Shown piece after piece: positions 20,377 to 28,041 of a stretch of 64,000 bases of DNA. A program made the translations under genes and the position numbers. The notes under the pieces were generated by a model. It saw nothing but the letters and a program-made list of their open reading frames with translations. It searched no databases and was not told the DNA's origin. The stretch is from the NCBI RefSeq assembly GCF_007018965.1, contig NZ_VJYZ01000010.1, positions 286,168 through 350,167 on the forward strand, given 5' to 3'. The stretch's first letter is position 1. Every line of letters starts with the position of its first letter. This DNA is from Paracoccus marinus (GTDB lineage Bacteria > Pseudomonadota > Alphaproteobacteria > Rhodobacterales > Rhodobacteraceae).

Positions 20377-20733
20377 TTATCTACGCTCTATTTCAAGCCG
20401 CTCGGCTATTTCCTTGCGGGTCAGGCGCGAAAAACCTTGCCCTGCCGAATTGTTGAACAAATGCTCGTTTGGATAGACAAGGCGCCCTGTGGTCGGGTCG
20501 ATAACTTCGTAGCGGACGTCCACGATTCCCGGCCTCCCGCTCGCATCCATCGTCCCCAGCCGCACGTCCAGTCTTACCTCAGCGCCCGCCTTCACCCAAA
20601 CGGACGACTCGTTCATCATCGTCCAATACGCGCTGGCGGTGAAGGTCTTCAGCGTCTCCAGCAGCACGCCGATCTGCGGGAACATGTTGACTGCCCGCTG
20701 GATCATCCAGAAGCCAGTCCCCGTATCCGTCAC
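20377..20733 (-). CDS. Truncated toxin C-terminal module (inactive-looking)
   Basis: 118 residues. From NMFPQIGVLLETLKTF onward it aligns with residues 269 to the end of the full toxin upstream (shared WVKAGAEVRLDVRLG and MDASGRP). It lacks everything before, including the catalytic DHGGH motif. It starts at GTG overlapping the stop of immunity gene 1 (GTGA). This is the form of a displaced toxin cassette left behind after a C-terminal swap. Probably not an active nuclease by itself; whether it is translated is unknown. Confidence 0.7.
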   Translation of the reverse strand: MTDTGTGFWMIQRAVNMFPQIGVLLETLKTFTASAYWTMMNESSVWVKAGAEVRLDVRLGTMDASGRPGIVDVRYEVIDPTTGRLVYPNEHLFNNSAGQGFSRLTRKEIAERLEIERR

Positions 20734-21122
20734 CTGCGAGGCGGTCGGAGGCTCTCCGCATAGTCCGCCAGATCAAGGCTAACCTTCTTGAGCGACCAGC
20801 GCGTCGGGTCGCCGTATTCGAACTGGATGTCGATCTCGGGGCCGGGGCGGGTGATGTGGATGAGGGCTTGTTTCCAGCGGTTGCCGGTTTCGGCGGCCAT
20901 GGTGTCCTGGAGTGCTCTCAGTATGTCGATCAGGTCGCGACCGTGCCGAGGGGTTTCGGCATACCAGTCCTCGTCAGCGTAGCGATACCCTGTTAGGTTC
21001 GTCCGTTCGGGCGTCAGCGTGGCAACAAGAGAAATGTCGGTCCACTCGTCATCCGCATAGTTCTCGTCGGATAGTATCTGAAAGCCCGCATCCGTAATGA
21101 GATCGTCCGCCGTCACGGTCAT
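20730..21122 (-). CDS. YezG/DUF600-like immunity protein (copy 1, cognate)
   Basis: 130 residues. The ATG overlaps the stop codon of the full toxin (ATGA), the standard arrangement for co-produced toxin and antitoxin. Features: DEWTDISLVATLTPERTNLTGYRY, then the FEYGDPTRWSLKKV end shared with copy 2. Predicted to neutralise the DNase domain of the upstream gene. In Bacillus, YezG proteins pair with nuclease toxins of the same catalytic family, which supports the pairing. Confidence 0.78.
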   Translation of the reverse strand: MTVTADDLITDAGFQILSDENYADDEWTDISLVATLTPERTNLTGYRYADEDWYAETPRHGRDLIDILRALQDTMAAETGNRWKQALIHITRPGPEIDIQFEYGDPTRWSLKKVSLDLADYAESLRPPRR

Positions 21123-22222
21123 CGTGCTAGCCTCGCGAGTATTTCTGACTTCGACATTCGCTGAAAAACCTGACCAGCACGATTTTCGAAATAGTCCTCA
21201 TTCTTGTAAACACGTCGATCATTCGACCAAACTTCGTAGCTGACGTCTACAACGCCCGGCCGCCCGCTCGCGTCCATCTTCCCCAGCCGCACATCCAATC
21301 TGACCTCAGCCCCCGCCTTTACCCAATCGGACAACTCGTTCATCATCGTCCGATACGCGCTGCCGTTGAAGTTCTTCAGCGCGCCGAGTGGCACCCCGTT
21401 CTGCGGGAACATGTTGATCGGGCCTTGGTCACCCACGAAACGGTGGTCGAAGATGTGGCCGCCATGGTCGCTGGGCAACCCGCTTTTTCCGACTGAGCGT
21501 TGCGCCGCCTTTTCCGTCGACGATCTCGTAAGGCCGCTGAAGACCTCGCGCAGCACGGCTTTGGCGCGGACGACACGACCTGCGTTGTCCGAATGCCATT
21601 CAACCTCGTTCCGCCCGATGCTGGCCGTGCGGATGGTCAGGTTGCCGACCGCGCCGCCTGCCGCACCATCGGCTTTCGACGCGGTTCTTGCGGTCACCGC
21701 CTCCGCAACCTCGTCCCCTGCACCCAGCAGGCCCGACACGGCACGCACGCCTTTGCCGGCGAGACTCATCGCCACCCGCGCGAGCGCTACGGTTTCGGCA
21801 GCGCTGACGACCAGCGCGCCGCCCTTTTCCGCGTCTCCGTTCAGCGTCGCCTTCGGAAGCTCGAACTCGCGTATCCGCTCGAACGTGCGTTCGTTGCGTG
21901 CGTGGTAATCCGCTGCGGTCTGGTCGAGGCCAAACGCGTCAAGGCCGGCCGCGATACCCGTGTTTACCCCGTAGCCGATGCCGTTTGCAGCCACGATCCC
22001 GAGGTCGCCAACCGAGATGACGTCATTCAGAACTTTTTTCAGGCCGCCTGCAACCGCTTCTTCTGGACTGTTTGTTGCCGCCGCAAGTTGCCGGATAGGG
22101 GTGTCGAGAAATGACCGCTTTGGCGTCGGATGGACCGGCGCCACGCTATGCCGGGCCCCGCGGCCGGAAGCCTGCGCCTCGCAAGGGTGCCCGGCTGCCT
22201 GCATGACGTAGTTGCATGACAT
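21119..22222 (-). CDS. Polymorphic toxin with Endonuclea_NS_2-type DNase domain
   Basis: 367 residues. The C-terminal domain (about 205-335) matches DNA/RNA non-specific endonucleases of the YeeF type: GRVVRAKAVL, the catalytic DHGGHIFDHRF at 252-262, INMFPQNG, YRTMMNELSDWV and SGRPGVVDVSYEV. The N-terminal 200 residues have a mildly hydrophobic Gly/Ala stretch (GDLGIVAANGIGYGVNTG) but no signal peptide, RHS, LXG or PAAR domain that I recognise, so the delivery route is unknown. The start has a good AAGGAG site. Followed by its immunity gene with a four-base overlap. Base composition is lower in GC than its neighbours, suggesting acquisition. Confidence 0.8.
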   Translation of the reverse strand: MSCNYVMQAAGHPCEAQASGRGARHSVAPVHPTPKRSFLDTPIRQLAAATNSPEEAVAGGLKKVLNDVISVGDLGIVAANGIGYGVNTGIAAGLDAFGLDQTAADYHARNERTFERIREFELPKATLNGDAEKGGALVVSAAETVALARVAMSLAGKGVRAVSGLLGAGDEVAEAVTARTASKADGAAGGAVGNLTIRTASIGRNEVEWHSDNAGRVVRAKAVLREVFSGLTRSSTEKAAQRSVGKSGLPSDHGGHIFDHRFVGDQGPINMFPQNGVPLGALKNFNGSAYRTMMNELSDWVKAGAEVRLDVRLGKMDASGRPGVVDVSYEVWSNDRRVYKNEDYFENRAGQVFQRMSKSEILARLAR

Positions 22223-22334
22223 GTTTATCGCTCCTTGCTTGCCGCCCGGAAATAGTAGGAATGCTGTGCGAAGGTTTCATCTCTCAATCTGACGATCGGC
22301 ACAACAGCGCCGATCGGCAATCGGCGCCCTCGCC

Positions 22335-25300
22335 TCACTCCGCCGGCACCGCCGCCAGATCGCCGGTCTCATCCAGCGGGTGCTTCAGGTGCGCCAGCAT
22401 CTCGACCGGGCAGACCTGCAGGAACGCGGCGCGGGTGCGGGGCCAGTCCTGCAGGATCTCTGTCGCCCGTGCGCTGCCGGTTTCCGCCGCGTGGCGCTCG
22501 ACCAGCGCGCGCAGCTGGTCTTCCCAGAAGGTCTGCGTCACCGGGCAGGTGACCAGCGTTTCCATGTTCAGGTGCTTTGCCGCCACGCCCTCGGGGTCGT
22601 AGATATAGGCCATGCCGCCCGTCATGCCGGCGCCGAAGTTGGTGCCGATGGACCCCAGGATCACCGCGACGCCGCCGGTCATGTATTCGCAGCCGTTGGT
22701 CCCGCAGCCCTCGATCACCACCTTCGCGCCCGAGTTCCGCACCGCGAAACGTTCGCCCGCGCGCCCCGCGGCGAACAGGTGGCCGGCGGTCGCGCCGTAA
22801 AGGACGGTGTTGCCGATGATGACGTTGTCGGCGGCGACCAGCGGGCTGCCCATCGGCGGCTTCACCACGATGATGCCGCCCGACAGACCCTTGCCGACAT
22901 AGTCGTTGGCGTCGCCCGTCACCTCGATCTTCAGGCCCGGCGCGGCAAACGCCCCCAGCGACTGCCCGGCGCTGCCCGTCAGGCGCAGCGTCAGGTGGTC
23001 GGGCTGCAGCGTGTTCCGCATCCCGTATTTCTGGACGATCAGCGAACTGGTGCGGGTGCCGATGGTGCGGTGGGTGTTCCGCACGGCATAGGACAGCTGC
23101 ATCTTCTCGCCGTCCTCGAAGAAGCGGGCGGCGTCGCGGGCTATCTCGGCGTCCAGCGTGTCGAGGACGGCGTTGCGGGGCCGCGAGCGGTCGTAGACGA
23201 TCTTGTCCGCGCCATCGACGGTGATGAGCAGCGGGTTCAGGTCGAGGTCGTCCAGATGCGCCGACCCCCGGCTGACCTGCGTCAGCAGGTCGGCGCGCCC
23301 GATCACCTCGTCGATGGACCGCGCCCCGATCGAGGCGAGGATTTCCCGCACCTCCTGCGCGTAGAAGGTGATGAGGTTCACGACCTTGTCGGCCGAGCCG
23401 GTGAACATCGCGCGCAGGCGTTCGTCCTGCGTGCAGACGCCGACCGGGCAGGTGTTCGACTGGCACTGGCGGACCATGATGCAGCCCATCGCGATCAGGG
23501 CGGCGGTGCCGATGCCGTATTCCTCGGCCCCCATCATCGCGGCCATGACGATGTCGCGGCCCGTCCGCAGCCCGCCATCGGTCCGCAGCGTGACGCGGTC
23601 GCGCAGGCGGTTCATGGCAAGGACCTGGTGCGCCTCGGTCAAGCCCATTTCCCAGGGCAGGCCCGCGAATTTGATGGACGTGGCGGGCGACGCGCCGGTG
23701 CCGCCGTTGTGGCCGGAAATCAGGATGATGTCGGCCTTGGCCTTGGCCACCCCGGCGGCGATGGTGCCGACGCCCGACCCGGCCACCAGCTTGACCGTGA
23801 TCTTGGCGCGCGGGTTGATCTGCTTGAGGTCGTAGATCAGCTGCGCGAGATCCTCGATCGAATAGATGTCGTGGTGCGGCGGCGGCGAGATCAGCGTGAC
23901 GCCCGGCGTCGAATGGCGCAGCCGCGCGATCAGGCTCGTGACCTTCATGCCCGGCAGCTGCCCGCCCTCGCCGGGTTTCGCGCCCTGCGCGACCTTGATC
24001 TCCAGCTCCTCGCAGGCGTTGAGGTATTCCGCCGTGACGCCGAAGCGGCCCGACGCGACCTGCTTGATCTTGGCCGACGGGTTGTCGCCGTTGGGTAGCG
24101 GCGCGTGGTGGGCCGGGTCCTCGCCGCCCTCGCCGCTGTCGGACTTGGCGCCGATGCGGTTCATGGCGATGTTCAGCGTCATGTGCGCTTCCGGGCTGAG
24201 CGCCCCCAGGCTCATCCCCGGGGTCACGAAGCGCTTGCGGATCGAGGTGATCGATTCCACCTCCTCGATCGGGACCGGCTTGCCCAAGGGCTTGATGTCG
24301 AGAAGGTCGCGGATGTGGATCGGCGGGTTCGCCCGGATCGCGGCCGAGAACTGCTTCCACACCTCGTAGGACGCCTTTTCGCACGCGACCTGCAGCAGCC
24401 GCATGGTGCCCGCTTCCCAGGCGTGCTTTTCGCCGGACCGGCGGGCCTTGTAGAAGCCGCCGATCGGCAGCAGGTCCGCGGCCTGGGTGAAGGCCTGCGC
24501 GTGGACCTGTTCCAGCTTGCGCTGGATGCCGATCAGGCCGATCCCGGAGATCCGGCTTTGCATGCCGGGGAAGTATTCGGCGACCATCGCGCGGCTCAGG
24601 CCCACCGCCTCGAAGTTCAGGCCGCCGCGATAGGACGACAGGACGGAAATCCCCATCTTCGCCATGATCTTCAAGAGCCCCGCGTCGATCGCGTCGCGGT
24701 ACCGGCGCATCGCGGTGACAAGATCGCTGTCGAGCAACCCGCGCCCGATCCGGTCGGCGATGCTGTCCTGCGCGAGATAGGGGTTCACCGTCGTCGCGCC
24801 GCAGCCGATCAGCACCGCGAAGTCGTGCGGGTCCACCGCCTCGGACGAGCGGACGTTGATCGAACAGAAGGTCCGAAGGCCCTTGCGGGTCAGCCATGAA
24901 TGGATCGCGCTGGTCGCCAGCACCATCGGAATGCCGATCCGGCCCTCGCCCAGCGCCTCGTCGGTCAGCACGATCTGGCCCGCGCCCGACCGCACCGCGT
25001 CCTCGGCCTCGGCCCGGATGCGGTTCAGCGATTGCTGCAGCGCGTCGGGCCCCTGCCCGAAGGTGCAGTCGATGCGCGTCACCTGCTCGGCAAAGGCCGC
25101 CATCAGCTCCTCGAACTCGGCATTGGCGAGGAACGGGGTTTCCAGCATCGTGATCTCGGTCTGGGCCGAGCTTTCATCCAGCACGTTCTTGAGGTTGCCG
25201 AACCGGGTCTTGAGGCTCATCACCCGGCTTTCGCGCAGGCTGTCGATGGGCGGGTTGGTGACCTGGCTGAAGTTCTGGCGGAAGAAGTGGCTGAGCGGGC

Positions 25301-26870
25301 GGTACTGCCGCGACAGGACGGCCGGCGGCGTGTCGTCGCCCATCGAGGCGAGCGTTTCCTTCCCGTCCTCGGCCATCGGGGCGAGGATGGTTTCCAGTTG
25401 CTCGACGCTGTAGCCGGCGGCGATCTGGCGGCGACGCAGGGTCTCGCCGGTGAAGGACACCGTTTCCGGCAGCTCCCGCATCTGCGCGGACAGCTGGACG
25501 ACCTTCTGCACCCATTCGCCGAAGGGCTGGGCGGCGGCGAGTTTGTCCTTGATCTCGCGGTCGTGGTAAAGCCGCCCCTCGGCCATATCGACGGCGATCA
25601 TCTGCCCCGGCCCCAGCGCGCCCTTTTCGCGGACGGAGGTCTCGTCCACCGGGACCATGCCCACTTCGGAGCCTGCGACCAGCAGCCCGTCGCCGGTGAC
25701 GACATAGCGCATGGGGCGCAGCCCGTTGCGGTCAAGGCCGCCGCAGACCCAGCGCCCGTCGGTCATGGCCAGCGCGGCGGGGCCGTCCCACGGCTCCATC
25801 ACGGCGTTGCAATAGGCGTACATGTCGGCCCAGGCCTTGGGGATGTCGGTGGCCGACTTGGACCAGCTTTCCGGGACCAGCATGGTCTTGGTCATCGGCG
25901 CGTTGCGGCCCGACCGCACCATCACCTCGAACACCGCGTCCAGCGCGGCGCTGTCGGACGAGCCCGCGGGCACGATCGGCTTGATGTCCTCGGCCATGTC
26001 GCCGAACGTGGACGACGCCATGCGGATTTCGTGGCTTTTCAGCCAGTTGACGTTGCCGCGCAGGGTGTTGATCTCACCGTTATGGGCGAGCATGCGGAAC
26101 GGCTGCGCCAGCCACCACTGCGGGAATGTGTTGGTCGAATAGCGCTGGTGGTAGATCGCGAAGGCGCTTTCGAACCGCGCGTCTTTCAGGTCGGGATAGA
26201 ACTCGGCCACCTGCTCGGCCAGCATCATGCCCTTGTAGATGATCGACCGGCAGCTGAGCGAGGCGAAGTACAGCCCCTGCACCTGCGCCGCCGTGGCCGC
26301 CCGCTCGATCCGGCGGCGGATGATGTAAAGCTCGCGCTCGAACGTCTCGTCGTCGATGTCCTTTTCGCAGCGGATCAGGATCTGCTCGATCTCGGGACGG
26401 GTCGCGTTGGCCTTTTCGCCCAGGACGGCGGTGTTCACCGGCACGTGCCGCCAGCCGTAGATGTAGTGGCCCATCCGCAGCACTTCGGTTTCCACGATCG
26501 TGCGGCAGCGTTCCTGCGCGGCGAAATCGGTGCGCGGCAGGAACACCTGGCCCACGGCGATCAGCTTGCCCGCGTCGGGTTCGTGCCCGGTGCGGCGGAC
26601 CTGGTCGTGAAAGAACGGGACCGGGATCTGGACGTGGATGCCCGCGCCGTCGCCGGTCTTGCCGTCCGCATCGACCGCGCCCCGGTGCCACACGGCCTTC
26701 AGCGCGCCGATGCCCAGTTCGACGACCTTGCGGGACTTGCCGCCGTCGATCGACACGACAAGGCCCACGCCGCAGGACGCATGCTCGTCCTCGGCCCGGT
26801 ACATCGAGTTTTCCGCCATCCAGGCGCGGCGGGCTTCTTCGTCGGCCATCCAGCTCGGGGAAATGGTCAC
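22335..26870 (-). CDS. gltB: Glutamate synthase (NADPH) large subunit
   Basis: GOGAT alpha subunit, 1511 residues, the usual size. The N-terminal glutaminase domain becomes active after removal of a 32-residue propeptide, exposing the Cys of ASCGVGLVV. The FMN/synthase domain has ISGHNGGTGASPATS, the 3Fe-4S cysteines appear in CIMVRQCQSNTCPVGVC, and a C-terminal GXGXG beta-helix ends the protein. It is the last gene of a four-gene operon; its start overlaps the GFA gene by four bases. Works with GltD to make two glutamates from glutamine and 2-oxoglutarate. Confidence 0.98.
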   Translation of the reverse strand: MTISPSWMADEEARRAWMAENSMYRAEDEHASCGVGLVVSIDGGKSRKVVELGIGALKAVWHRGAVDADGKTGDGAGIHVQIPVPFFHDQVRRTGHEPDAGKLIAVGQVFLPRTDFAAQERCRTIVETEVLRMGHYIYGWRHVPVNTAVLGEKANATRPEIEQILIRCEKDIDDETFERELYIIRRRIERAATAAQVQGLYFASLSCRSIIYKGMMLAEQVAEFYPDLKDARFESAFAIYHQRYSTNTFPQWWLAQPFRMLAHNGEINTLRGNVNWLKSHEIRMASSTFGDMAEDIKPIVPAGSSDSAALDAVFEVMVRSGRNAPMTKTMLVPESWSKSATDIPKAWADMYAYCNAVMEPWDGPAALAMTDGRWVCGGLDRNGLRPMRYVVTGDGLLVAGSEVGMVPVDETSVREKGALGPGQMIAVDMAEGRLYHDREIKDKLAAAQPFGEWVQKVVQLSAQMRELPETVSFTGETLRRRQIAAGYSVEQLETILAPMAEDGKETLASMGDDTPPAVLSRQYRPLSHFFRQNFSQVTNPPIDSLRESRVMSLKTRFGNLKNVLDESSAQTEITMLETPFLANAEFEELMAAFAEQVTRIDCTFGQGPDALQQSLNRIRAEAEDAVRSGAGQIVLTDEALGEGRIGIPMVLATSAIHSWLTRKGLRTFCSINVRSSEAVDPHDFAVLIGCGATTVNPYLAQDSIADRIGRGLLDSDLVTAMRRYRDAIDAGLLKIMAKMGISVLSSYRGGLNFEAVGLSRAMVAEYFPGMQSRISGIGLIGIQRKLEQVHAQAFTQAADLLPIGGFYKARRSGEKHAWEAGTMRLLQVACEKASYEVWKQFSAAIRANPPIHIRDLLDIKPLGKPVPIEEVESITSIRKRFVTPGMSLGALSPEAHMTLNIAMNRIGAKSDSGEGGEDPAHHAPLPNGDNPSAKIKQVASGRFGVTAEYLNACEELEIKVAQGAKPGEGGQLPGMKVTSLIARLRHSTPGVTLISPPPHHDIYSIEDLAQLIYDLKQINPRAKITVKLVAGSGVGTIAAGVAKAKADIILISGHNGGTGASPATSIKFAGLPWEMGLTEAHQVLAMNRLRDRVTLRTDGGLRTGRDIVMAAMMGAEEYGIGTAALIAMGCIMVRQCQSNTCPVGVCTQDERLRAMFTGSADKVVNLITFYAQEVREILASIGARSIDEVIGRADLLTQVSRGSAHLDDLDLNPLLITVDGADKIVYDRSRPRNAVLDTLDAEIARDAARFFEDGEKMQLSYAVRNTHRTIGTRTSSLIVQKYGMRNTLQPDHLTLRLTGSAGQSLGAFAAPGLKIEVTGDANDYVGKGLSGGIIVVKPPMGSPLVAADNVIIGNTVLYGATAGHLFAAGRAGERFAVRNSGAKVVIEGCGTNGCEYMTGGVAVILGSIGTNFGAGMTGGMAYIYDPEGVAAKHLNMETLVTCPVTQTFWEDQLRALVERHAAETGSARATEILQDWPRTRAAFLQVCPVEMLAHLKHPLDETGDLAAVPAE

Positions 26871-27298
26871 GGCATGTCTCCTTCGAGATGGGGGTTCGTC
26901 GCTTCGTACTCGGCGCGGGTCTTGCGCCGGTGGTCGCCTGCCAGCGCAAGGCCCGGCAGCGCCCGGTCCACGTAGATTTCGCTTGTCAGCGGGATGTGGC
27001 GGGCGTCGTCGAAAAGGCCGGGCATCAGGTCGTAGTCCGCGTCATCCCTATCGGTGTCGCGCATCCACAGATGCGATCCGCATGTGGGGCAGAAAGCGCG
27101 TTCGGCAAAGGCGGTGGACTGAAAGCGCGTGACGTCGCCGGTCACCGTCACGTCGGACGCAGGCGCGGAAAAGCACACGAACAACGCCCCCGACCACCGC
27201 TGGCACATGCGGCAATGGCAGGCGCCGGTGAAGCCGCCATGCCCGGCGACCGTCACCGTGACCGCGCCGCACAGGCAATGGCCGTGCATCGCGGTCAT
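26867..27298 (-). CDS. GFA/CENP-V family zinc protein
   Basis: 143 residues. Carries the seven zinc-ligand cysteines of the glutathione-dependent formaldehyde-activating (GFA) fold: CLCGAV, CHCRMCQ, and CPTCGSHLW. Members are small S-hydroxymethylglutathione or detoxification enzymes, but most are uncharacterised. Start at MTAMHGH overlaps the preceding gene by four bases (ATGA); the Met three residues later is an alternative. Sits inside the glt operon without an obvious nitrogen role. Confidence 0.85.
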   Translation of the reverse strand: MTAMHGHCLCGAVTVTVAGHGGFTGACHCRMCQRWSGALFVCFSAPASDVTVTGDVTRFQSTAFAERAFCPTCGSHLWMRDTDRDDADYDLMPGLFDDARHIPLTSEIYVDRALPGLALAGDHRRKTRAEYEATNPHLEGDMP

Positions 27299-28029
27299 GC
27301 CCCGCCGCCCGTCGCGCGGCCGACCATCTGCATCTCGCAGTCGTATTGCGGCTCGGTCGAGCCGAAGCCCGGCTGGCCCGGCAGGCTGAACTGCACGGGG
27401 CTGTCGTTCGTGTCCTGCCGCTCGCCGGTCCAGTCGGTCGCGGTCTCGACCCCACCGTAGAAGCGGCGCTGGGATTCGTTCACGAATTGCTGGCCGGAGC
27501 GTTCGATCAGCAGGTTGTCGGCCTCGTCATAGGTTTTCAGCTGAAAGCGCGTGATCTTCAGCGGCACGCCTGCGATGTCGGCGGTTTCCCCCGTCAGCTC
27601 GTCGCGGCCCACATGGTGCAGCCGCTCGCCCGTGTCCGACCGGGTCCAGAAGTCAAAGTCGTCGCTGCCCTCGGCCAGAAGCGTCGTCAGGCTGGAATCG
27701 TCCGGCCCGCCTTCCTCGATGACGTCGGTGATCCCGTCGACAAGGCCGTGGCTTTCCATCCACCGCGTCTCGTTGTCGATCCGGGACCGGTAGGACGCGC
27801 CCTCGCGGGTGAAGTATTCGACCCACTGGTCGCCCGGCGTGTCGGCGTCACAGCGGTAATGCTGCGACACGGTGCAGCTGCGGTTCTGAACCGTCATTTC
27901 CAGCGTGCAGCCGGCGGGCGGGGAAAAGACCGGCGCGGCCGCCAGGGCCGGTCCGGTGGAAAGGACGCCGAGCGCCAGCGCCAGCGCGCCGCCGGTCGTG
28001 TCGAGCCTGAGTGCAAAGGGTCGTGCCAT
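27295..28029 (-). CDS. Secreted hypothetical protein in the glt operon
   Basis: 244 residues with an N-terminal signal peptide (ALALALGVLSTGPALA, cleavage likely after ALA). The mature part has four Cys (CTLEM, SCTVSQ, YRCDAD, YDCEMQ), likely two disulfides, and an acidic central region. I do not recognise a family with a known function. It starts 12 bases after gltD and overlaps the GFA gene, so it is co-translated with glutamate synthase. Periplasmic location is predicted. Confidence 0.75.
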   Translation of the reverse strand: MARPFALRLDTTGGALALALGVLSTGPALAAAPVFSPPAGCTLEMTVQNRSCTVSQHYRCDADTPGDQWVEYFTREGASYRSRIDNETRWMESHGLVDGITDVIEEGGPDDSSLTTLLAEGSDDFDFWTRSDTGERLHHVGRDELTGETADIAGVPLKITRFQLKTYDEADNLLIERSGQQFVNESQRRFYGGVETATDWTGERQDTNDSPVQFSLPGQPGFGSTEPQYDCEMQMVGRATGGGA

Positions 28030-28041
28030 GGGTTGCCCCCC

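Noticed and set aside
24900..26975. Very long plus-strand open frame opposite gltB
   Set aside because: Antisense shadow of a strongly conserved gene in high-GC DNA; His/Arg/Asp-rich with no motif.
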